NCBI GenBank assembly: GCA_032622095.1
Contig: CP136067.1
Span: forward strand, 195,762,052 to 195,826,051
Origin: Siphonodentalium dalli
Lineage: Eukaryota > Mollusca > Scaphopoda > Gadilida > Siphonodentaliidae
Length of the DNA stretch: 64,000 bases
Reading direction: 5' to 3'
Made by a program: the position numbers and the translations under genes. This document shows positions 54,610-64,000 of this stretch, one piece after another (position 1 is the first letter of the stretch; each line of letters begins with the position of its first letter). The notes beneath the pieces were generated by a model, which was not told where the DNA came from, searched no databases, and was given only the letters and a program-made list of their open reading frames with translations.

Positions 54610-55245
54610 TATCCACCTCAAAACCATCCTGTCATGTCCACCTCAAAACCATCATGGCATGTCCACCTCAATACCATCATGTCATGTCCACCTCAAAACC
54701 ATCATGTCGTATCCAACTCAAAACCATCATGCCATGTCCACCTCAAAACCATCATGTCATATCCACCTGAAAACCATCATGTCATGTCTACATCAAAACC
54801 ATCATGTCATATCCACCTCAAAACCATCATGTCATATCCACCTCAAAACCATCATGTCATGTCCACCTCAAAACCATCATGTCATATCCACCTCAAAACC
54901 ATCATGTCATATCCACCTCAAAACCATCCTGTCATGTCCACCTCAAAACCATCATGGCATGTCCACCTCAATACCATCATGTCATGTCCACCTCAAAACC
55001 ATCATGTCATGTCCACATCAAAACCATCATGTCATGTCCACCTCAAAACCATCATGTCATATCCACCTCAAAACCACCATGTCATGTCCACCTCAAAACC
55101 ATCATGTCATGTCCACCTCAAAACCATCATGTCATATCCACCTCAAAACCATCATGTCATATCCACCTCAAAACCATCCTGTCATGTCCACCTCAAAACC
55201 ATCATGGCATGTCCACCTCAATACCATCATGTCATGTCCACCTCA
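54610..55245. repeat. Higher-order repeats inside the 25-bp satellite
   Basis: The diagnostic trio AAACCATCCT, ATCATGGCAT, CTCAATACC recurs from 54621, 54921 and 55171, offsets 300 and 250 bp (12 and 10 units). This shows multi-unit duplication. Confidence 0.85.
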
Positions 55246-58200
55246 AAACCATCATGTCCACCTCAAAACCATCATGTCATGTCCACCACAAAACCATCAT
55301 GTCATGTCCACCTCAAAACCATCATGTCATGTCCACCTCAAAATCATCATGTCATGTCCACCTCAAAACCATCATGTCATATCCACATACAAACCATCAT
55401 GTCATATCCACCTCAAAACTATCAGGTCGTATCCACCTCAAACCCATCATGTCGTATCCACCTCAAAACCATCATGTCATGTCCACCTCAAAACCATCAT
55501 GTCGTATCCGCCTCATAACCATCATGTCATATCCACCTGAAAACCATCATGTCATGTCCACCTGAAAACCATCATGTCGTATCCACCTCAAAACCATCAG
55601 GTCGTATCCGCCTCAAAACCATCATGTCATATCCACCTGAAAACCATCATGTCATGTCCACCTGAAAACCATCATGTCGTATCCACCTCAAAACCATCAT
55701 GTCGTATCCGCCTCATAACCATCATGTCATATCCACCTCAAAACCATCATGTCGTATCCGCCTCATAACCATCAAGTCATGTCCACCTCAAAACCATCAT
55801 GTCATATCCACCTCAAAACCATCATGTCATGTCCACCTCAAAACCATCATGTCATATCCACCTCAAAACCATCATGTCATGTCCACCTCAAAACCATCAT
55901 GTCGTATCCACCTCAAAACCATCATGTCGTATCCACCTCGAAACCACCATGTCATGTCCACCTTAAAACCATCATGTCATGTCCACCTGAAAACCATCAT
56001 GTCATGTCCACCTCAAAACCATCATGTCATGTCCACCTCAAAACCGTCATGTCATATCCACCTCAAAACCATCATGTCATATCCACCTCAAAACCATCAT
56101 GTCATGTCCACCTGAAAACCATCATGTCATGTCCACCTCAAAACCATCATGTCATGTCCACCTCAAAACCACCATGTCATGTCCACCTGAAAACCATCAT
56201 GTCATGTCCACCTCAAAACCATCATGTCATGTCCACATCAAAACCATCATGTCATGTCTACATCAAAACCATCATGTCGTATCCACCTGAAAACCATCAT
56301 GTCATGTCCACCTCAAAACCATCATGTCATGTCCACCTGAAAACCATCATGTCATGTCCACCTCAAAACCATCATGGCATGTCCACCTCAAAACCATCAT
56401 GTCATGTCCACCTCAAAACCATCATGTCGTATCCACCTCAAAACTATCATGTCGTATCCGCCTCAAAACCATCATGTCATGTCCACCTCAAAACCATCAT
56501 GTCATGTCCACCTGAAAACCATCATGTCGTATCCACCTCAAAACCATCAGGTCGTATCCATCTCAAAACCATCAGGTCATGTCCACCTGAAAACCATCAT
56601 GTCATGTCCACCTCAAAACCATCAGGTCATGTCCACCTCAAAACCATCAGGTCGTATCCATCTCAAAACCATCATGTCATATCCATCTCAAAACTATCAT
56701 GTCATGTCCACCTGAAAACCATCATGTCATATCCACCTGAAAACCATCAGGTCATATCCACCTCAAAACCATCATGTCATATCCACCTCAAAACAATCAT
56801 GTCATGTCCACCTGAAAACCATCATGTCGTATCCACCTCAAAACCATCAGGTCATATCCACCTGAAAACCATCATGTCATGTCCACCTCAAAACCATCAT
56901 GTCATATCCACCTCAAAACAATCATGTCATGTCCACCTCAAAACCATCATGTCATATCCACCTCAAAACCATCAGGTCGTATCCACCTCAAAACCATCAT
57001 GTCATTTCCACCTCAAAACCATCATGCCGTATCCACCTCAAAACCATCATGTCGTACCCACCTCAAAACCATCATGTCTTGTCTACCTCAAAACCATCAT
57101 GTCATCTCCACCTCAAAACCATCAGGTCGTATCCACCTCAAAACCATCATGTCATTTCCACCTCAAAACCATCATGCCGTATCCACCTCAAAACCATCAT
57201 GTCTTGTCTACCTCAAAACCATCATGTCATCTCCACCTCAAAACCATCATGTCATGTCCACCTCAAAACCATCATGTCCACCTCAAAACCATCATGTCAT
57301 GTCCACCTGGAAACCATCATGTCATGTCCACCTCAAAACCATCATGTCATGTCCACCTCAAAACCATCATGTCATGTCCACCTCAAAACCATCATGTCAT
57401 GTCCACCTGAAAACCATCATGTCATGTCCACATCAAAACCATCATGTCATGTCCACCTCAAAACCATCATGTCATATCCACCTCAAAACCATCATGTCAT
57501 ATCCACCTCAAAACCATCATGTCATATCCATCTCAAAACCATCATGTCGTATCCACCTCAAAACCATCATGCCGTATCCACATCAAAACCATCATGTCGT
57601 GTCCACCTGAAAACCATCATGTCATATCCATCTCAAAACCATCATGTCGTGTCCACCTGAAAACCATCATGCCATGTCCACCTCAAAACCATCATGTCAT
57701 GTCCACCTCAAAACCATCATGTCATGTCCACCTGAAAACCATCATGTCATGTCCACCTCAAAACCATCATGTCGTATCCACCTCAAAACCATCATGTCGT
57801 ATCCACCTCAAAACCATCATGTCGTATCCACCTCAAAACCATCATGTCGTGTCCACCTCAAAACCACCATGTCATGTCCACCTGAAAACCATCATGTCAT
57901 GTCCACCTGAAAACCATCATGCGATGTCCACCTCAAAACCATCATGTCATGTCCACCTCAAAACCATCATGTCATGTCCACCTGAAAACCATCATGTCAT
58001 GTCCACCTCAAAACCATCATGTCATATCCACCTCAAAACCATCATGTCATGTCCACCTCAAAACCATCATGTCATGTCCACCTCAAAACCATCATGTCAT
58101 GTCCACCTGAAAACCATCATGTCATGTCCACCTCAAAACCATCATGTCATATCCACCTCAAAACCATCATGTCATATCCACCTCAAAACCATCATGTCAT

Positions 58201-58566
58201 GTCCACCCCAAAACCATCATGTTATGTCCACCTCAAAACCATCATGTCATGTCCACCTCAAAACCATCATGTCATGTCCACCTGAAAACCATCATGCAAT
58301 GTCCACCTCAAAACCATCATGTCATGTCCACCTCAAAACCATCATGTCATGTCCACATCAAAACCATCATGTCATGTCCACCTCAAAACCATCATGTCAT
58401 GTCCACCTGAAAACCATCATGTCATGTCCACCTCAAAACCATCATGTCATGTCCACCTCAAAACCATCATGTCATGTCCACCTCAAAACCATCATGTCAT
58501 ATCCACCTCAAAACCATCATGTCGTATCCACCTCAAAACCATCATGTCATGTCCACCTCAAAACCA

Positions 58567-58614
58567 GGACACTGTGGCATCACCTGCTCATTTTGTATAT
58601 GGGCTCTATAAAAC
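58567..58614. other. Non-satellite interruption in block 1
   Basis: About 48 bp (GGACACTGTGGCATCACCTG through GGGCTCTATAAAACA) with no similarity to the unit. The phase resumes directly afterwards. Confidence 0.85.
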
Positions 58615-60582
58615 ATGTCCACCTGAAAATCATCATGTCATGTCCACCTCAAAACCATCATGTCATGTCCACCTCAAAGCCATCATGTCATGTCCACCTG
58701 AAAAGCATCATGTCATGTCCACCTGAAAACCATCATGTCGTATCCACCTCAAAACCATCATGTCATGTCCACCTCAAAGCCATCATGTCATGTCCACCTG
58801 AAAACCATCATGTCATGTCCACCTGAAAACCATCATGTCGTATCCACCTCAAAACCATCATGTCATGTCCACCTCAAAACCATCATGTCGTATCCACCTC
58901 AAAACCATCATGTCATATCCACCTCAAAACCATCATGTCATGTCCACCTGAAAACCATCATGTCATGTCCACATCAAAACCACCATGTCATGTCCACCTG
59001 AAAACCACCATGTCATGTCCACATCAAAACCATCATGTCATGTCCACCTGAAAACCATCATGTCATGTCCACCTGAAAACCATCATGTCATGTCCACATC
59101 AAAACCATCATGTCATGTCCACCTCAAAACCATCATGTCGTATCCACCTCAAAACCATCATGTCGTATCCACCTCAAAACCATCATGTCATATCCACCTC
59201 AAAACCGTCATGTCATATCCACCTCAAAACCATCATGTCATATCCACATCAAAACCATCATGTCATGGAGAACTGGTCTGTCCATAAGGTCGTGCACTTA
59301 ACTCCCGAAACCATATATGAAATAACAGATTGCTTTATATCTGTTATAGACCAGAGGTGTACCTGATGAGCTGCTGTGGCCAAACATTTTTTTATAGGAC
59401 CAACTTTCGGTACAAAAATATGATTTCGGAACGGACTTAGTAAACATTTTCCAAACAATTGATTCCTTCTGTGTTATCAAGCTAGTACGATAAGTCAAAA
59501 AATAAACACTAAAAAAATAAACACTCAAATACAGTAAATATGACATGTTTACATAGTTCCACATGTCAACACCACTTTAGAAACAGGACCCGTTAACCAA
59601 CAAACCATTTAACGTATGGATGTTGATTGTATACATGTATGTGGGATGGCCCACGCTTTTGTCTGCTATCACGATAACAAATTGTATGCATTAGAACTTT
59701 GAACACAATTCCAACCGATGTACCATATATATACGTAACTGTTATATACTCTAAGTAAGAGCGTTCACCATGTCATATGTATAGGTTTGTAATTGAATTA
59801 CTTACTAACAACAGCCCTATTTATCAATTATCATGACAAGTGTAACAACTAAGATGGACATGTTGTCGTGTGATGTGTGGATGCTTGCTGCATGTTTGGC
59901 CGTTGACCCGGGGCTGCTGTGTTGCATGAGGATTTGTTAATTTATTATTTATTTTAATACGGACTTATGGTTGCCGATGATCAAACGGGACCTCACTTGA
60001 TCACGTAAACGAAATAACCTGTCACGATAGTGTGGATAATTCGATAATTTAAAATTATCAGTCTTGGTATCTTTTAATAAGTATATAAATATTATGGTTT
60101 ACATATTTATACAAAGACGGGGGCTCCGGACCCCAGAGTGTCAAGCATATAAACACGTGCGTGTGCATGTATTTGGATAGCGTTGGTTGTTATAAATATT
60201 GCGGACTCCAACGGTCCAGCTCCAGCCGCGCATACAATCAACTCCTTGACACATAAAAGTCGCTAATACATATTTAATATAATGTCGGATAACGTTTTGT
60301 GGCCGACATTCCGTGTCTGCCGTTTGTTCAGTCCGCCCGTCCGTCCGTGTTCGTCTGTTTTCCGCAAAAGATTTGTATGTCTCACCTGGATGCCATAATT
60401 TGTGTATACCGATATTTAATATGTAAATTCGCATATATGATATCGCGGAAATATTTAAAATGTAGGAATTTATACGCGCGATGCGATCTCGTTGGATTCA
60501 GATACCACCCGATAACAACAAGGGCATAGTTATAAACTAGACTTTTCCATCACTTATTAACTATAAATTCTATAAACTAGTC

Positions 60583-60650
60583 TACCTGTTACTACTTTGA
60601 GGAACTTTACTACCTGTTACTACTTTGAGGAACTTTACTACCTGTTATTA
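60583..60650. repeat. 28-bp tandem repeat, 2.3 units
   Basis: TACCTGTTACTACTTTGAGG plus AACTTTAC, twice exactly, then a partial third. Confidence 0.95.
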
Positions 60651-60929
60651 TTTTTAACAAGCACACTGCCTATATGGCATTATTATAATATGTATAGACT
60701 TTAACACATTTATTAATATAATATACAAACAATTTATTATCTTATGTTAGTATCACATCCTAGTGTTGAGTTTCGGGGTTGCTTTGGACTATATACAACC
60801 CCACTACATATATGTTATTTGATATTATAAATATATATATAATTACATTACTTGGTGGCTGACAAAACTTTGTGTCATAGATACACCACAAACTGATTTA
60901 TGTTGGGTACCAGATAAGAATTTAAGGTT

Positions 60930-61235
60930 TATGGCCATGTGCCTTGGTGGTTGAAGCACCGGGGCCGCCTCCGTAGTAATATTGGATACCGGGGTCCCCT
61001 CCATAATATTGTATACGACTTACTAATTATATCACCCGGGTCCTTCCATGAGAATACCATCACCTTACCGGTTGAGGCACCGGGATCCAACCCGTAAGAG
61101 GGTCATACACGTTGATGACTGGGACATCGGGGTTTCCGCGTGGGAGTTCGTGCGCCTTGCTGACTGGGTCAACGAGGTCCCCTCCATTTAGTACCATGTG
61201 CCTTACTTACTGAGTCATCGGGACGGGAACTTAAA
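60930..61235. repeat. Degenerate repeat of about 45-65 bp
   Basis: Words such as GTGCCTTGGTGGTTGAAGCA, GCGCCTTGCTGACTGGGTCA and GGGGTCCCCTCCATAATA recur five to six times with much divergence. Confidence 0.6.
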
Positions 61236-61514
61236 ATATTGCCAAGCATAGTGTGTGTAGAGGAGACATTGCAACATAGCCTGTGTGTTTTGTGTCCAGC
61301 AGTATTGCGTGAACGATTCTTTTGACAAATATGTTTTAAGCCGTTTTTTGCTCTTATCCTCATTTGACTTTTCCAAAAGGCCTCTGGTCTACCTGCCGGC
61401 ATCTCACTTTGACTTGTTTTTGTCATTCTGGTGTGCCAGGTTTGGTGTTCACTACGTCTCGGACAACGTGTTACCTGGTCAGACACCCACTTAGCAAATA
61501 TTGCTTACACATAA

Positions 61515-64000
61515 AAACCACCTCAAAACCACCATGTCATGTCCACCTGAAAACCATCATGTCATGTCTACATCAAAACCATCATGTCGTATCCACCTGA
61601 AAACCATCATGTCATGTCCACCTCAAAACCATCATGTCATGTCCACCTGAAAACCATCATGTCATGTCCACCTCAAAACCATCATGGCATGTCCACCTCA
61701 AAACCATCATGTCATGTCCACCTCAAAACCATCATGTCGTATCCACCTCAAAACTATCATGTCGTATCCGCCTCAAAACCATCATGTCATGTCCACCTCA
61801 AAACCATCATGTCATGTCCACCTGAAAACCATCATGTCGTATCCACCTCAAAACCATCATGGCATGTCCACCTCAAAACCATCATGTCATGTCCACCTCA
61901 AAACTATCATGTCATGTCCACCTGAAAACCATCATGTCATATCCACCTCAAAACCATCAGGTCGTATCCACCTCAAAACCATCATGTCATATCCACATGA
62001 AAACCATCATGTCATGTCCACCTGAAAACCATCATGTCGTATCCACCTCATAACTATCATGTCATGTCCACCTCAAAACCATCATGTCATGTCCACCTCA
62101 AAACCATCATGTCATGTCCACCTCAAAACTATCATGTCATGTCCACCTGAAAACCATCATGTCATATCCACCTCAAAACCATCAGGTCGTATCCACCTCA
62201 AAACCATCATGTCGTATCCACATGAAAACCATCATGTCATGTCCACCTGAAAACCATCATGTCGTATCCACCTCAAAACTATCATGTCATGTCCACCTGA
62301 AAACCATCATGTCATATCCACCTCAAAACCATCATGTCATATCCACCTCAAAACCATCATGTCATGTCCACCTCAAAACCATCATGTCATGTCCACCTCA
62401 AAACCATCATGTCGTATCCACCTCAAAACCATCATGGCATGTCCACTTCACAACCATCATGTCATATCCACCTGAAAACCATCATGTCATATCCACCTGA
62501 AAACCATCATGTCATATCTACCTCAAAACCATCATGTCATGTCCACCTCAAAACTATCATGTCATGTCCACCTGAAAACCATCATGTCATATCCACCTCA
62601 AAACCATCATGTCATTTCCACCTCAAAACCATCATGCCGTATCCACCTCAAAACCATCATGTCGTATCCACCTCAAAACCATCATGTCTTGTCCACCTCA
62701 AAACCATCATGTCATGTCCACCTCAAAACCATCATGTCATCTCCACCTCAAAACCATCATGTCATGTCCACCTCAAAACCATCATGTCCACCTCAAAACC
62801 ATCATGTCATGTCCACCTGAAAACCATCATGTCATGTCCACCTCAAAACCATCATGTCATGTCCACCTCAAAACCATCATGTCATGTCCACCTCAAAACC
62901 ATCAGGTCGTATCCACCTCGAAAACCATCATGTCATTTCCACCTCAAAACCATCATGCCGTATCCACCTCAAAACCATCATGTCGTATCCACCTCAAAAC
63001 CATCATGTCTTGTCTACCTCAAAACCATCATGTCATCTCCACCTCAAAACCATCATGTCATGTCCACCTCAAAACCATCATGTCCACCTCAAAACCATCA
63101 TGTCATGTCCACCTGAAAACCATCATGTCATGTCCACCACAAAACCATCATGTCATGTCCACCTCAAAACCATCATGTCATGTCCACCTCAAAACCATCA
63201 TGTCATGTCCACCTGAAAACCATCATGTCATGTCCACATCAAAACCATCATGTCATGTCCACCTCAAAACCATCATGTCATATCCACCTCAAAACCATCA
63301 TGTCATATCCACCTCAAAACCATCATGTCATATCCATCTCAAAACCATCATGTCGTATCCACCTCAAAACCATCATGCCGTATCCACCTCAAAACCATCA
63401 TGTCATATCCACCTCAAAACCATCATGTCATATCCACCTCAAAACCATCATGTCATATCCACCTCAAAACCATCATGTCATGTCCACCTCAAAACCATCA
63501 TGTCATGTCCACCTGAAAACCATCATGTCATATCCACCGCAAAACCATCATGTCATATCCACCTCAAAACCATCATGTCATGTCCACCTCAAAACCATCA
63601 TGTCATGTCCACCTCAAAACCATCATGTCATATCCACCTCAAAACCATCATGTCGTATCCACTTCAAAACCATCATGTCATGTCTACCTCAAAACCATCA
63701 TGTCATGTCCACCTCAAAACCATCATGTCATATCTACCTCAAAACCATCATGTCATGTCCACCTGAAACCCATCATGTCATATCCACCTCAAAACTATCA
63801 TGTCATATCCACCTCAAAACCACCATGTCGTATCCACCTCAAAACCATCATGTCATGTCTACCTCAAAACCATCATGTCATCTCCACCTCAAAACCATCA
63901 TGTTATATCTACCTTAACCATCATGTCATGTCCACCTGAAAACCATCATGTCATTTCCACCTCAAAACCATCATGTCATATCCACATCAAAACCATCATG
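61515..64000. repeat. 25-bp satellite array, block 2, runs off the window
   Basis: About 100 units of the same 25-bp satellite. About 300 bp from 61561 matches 56251-56550 base for base by eye (offset 5310), including the rare ATCATGGCATG and AAACTATCATGTCGTATCCG variants, so block 2 was partly copied from block 1. The array is truncated by the window end. Confidence 0.97.

Larger units (their letters stand above)
51491..59267. repeat. 25-bp satellite array, block 1, about 310 units
   Basis: Unit TCATGTCCACCTCAAAACCA plus TCATG. Main variants are GTCATGTCC, GTCATATCC and GTCGTATCC, with CCTC/CCTG/CATC before AAAACC. Several 20-bp units (ATGTC lost) occur, for example near 53936, 55250 and 57276. 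Because 25 is 1 modulo 3, each frame cycles through all phases. The common unit has no stop in any plus phase, and TGA arises only from the CTG variant, so ORFs up to 553 codons are artefacts of composition. The minus strand is closed by TGA. Confidence 0.98.
59268..61514. other. Non-satellite interval between the two 25-bp blocks
   Basis: 2.2 kb of mixed sequence. No gene recognised; ORFs at 59298-59564, 60141-60434 and 61169-61486 have no domain. It contains the 28-bp repeat and the degenerate GGGTCCCCTCC repeat listed separately. Confidence 0.6.

Noticed and set aside
51510-59301. Long plus-strand ORFs (up to 553 codons) with 25-residue repeats
   Set aside because: They arise from a 25-bp satellite without stops in the common unit; overlapping ORFs in all three frames encode the same peptide words, and there is no signal peptide, splice structure or unique sequence.
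61364-63939. Similar repeat ORFs in the second block
   Set aside because: Same satellite composition artefact; some share identical peptides with block 1 because DNA segments were duplicated.

Overview
This is nuclear DNA from an invertebrate animal: AT-rich, intron-rich, packed with short non-autonomous transposons, with no bacterial-style gene organisation and one 100-base assembly gap. A marine mollusc, probably a bivalve, is my best guess. The basis is dispersed tandem-unit repeats with GACGGACGGAC and CACCAAATATGAA-type words, which I associate with mollusc genomes, and invertebrate-like protein sequence. This is inference; no species is assigned.

The one gene I can support is ORC2 (origin recognition complex subunit 2), on the minus strand. 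Nine exons run from 38279 down to the stop codon at 7173-7175. Every splice junction except one is canonical in its surroundings and all intron phases agree, giving 434 residues plus a split codon, from the acidic/basic N-terminal linker to the C-terminus. Human ORC2 is 577 residues, so roughly 140 N-terminal residues, the start codon and the promoter are not found here; they may lie in the gap at 39055-39154, upstream, or in exons I did not recognise.

Layout. 1-7172: downstream of ORC2, only TTAA-flanked MITE-like elements and a 161-bp tandem repeat. 7173-38279: ORC2, whose introns hold nearly all the mobile DNA. The last intron (7257-19087, 11.8 kb) is 87% filled by a 59-bp satellite of about 174 units. 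The other introns carry pogo-like and piggyBac-like MITEs, foldback elements with 69-bp near-perfect palindromes, a tRNA-derived SINE candidate and several 150-190-bp tandem-unit repeats. 38280-51490: no recognised gene; it holds an inverted-repeat element carrying a GCGCTTAAGCGC palindromic satellite, two Helitron 3' ends (one abutting a Helitron-like 5' end), an inverted pair of about 1-kb copies, a CAGGGG-ended TIR element and a 348-bp direct duplication. 51491-64000: a 25-bp satellite (about 310 units, a 2.2-kb non-satellite interval, then about 100 more units running off the window). Its plus strand is nearly stop-free and produces long spurious ORFs.

The observations most worth pursuing are the satellite confined to the last ORC2 intron with its nested segmental duplications, a shared 69-bp palindrome module found inside three differently ended MITE families, and the Helitron 3'/5' junction at 41400/41401. 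All alignments were done by eye; copy numbers and identities are approximate unless tied to exact coordinates.
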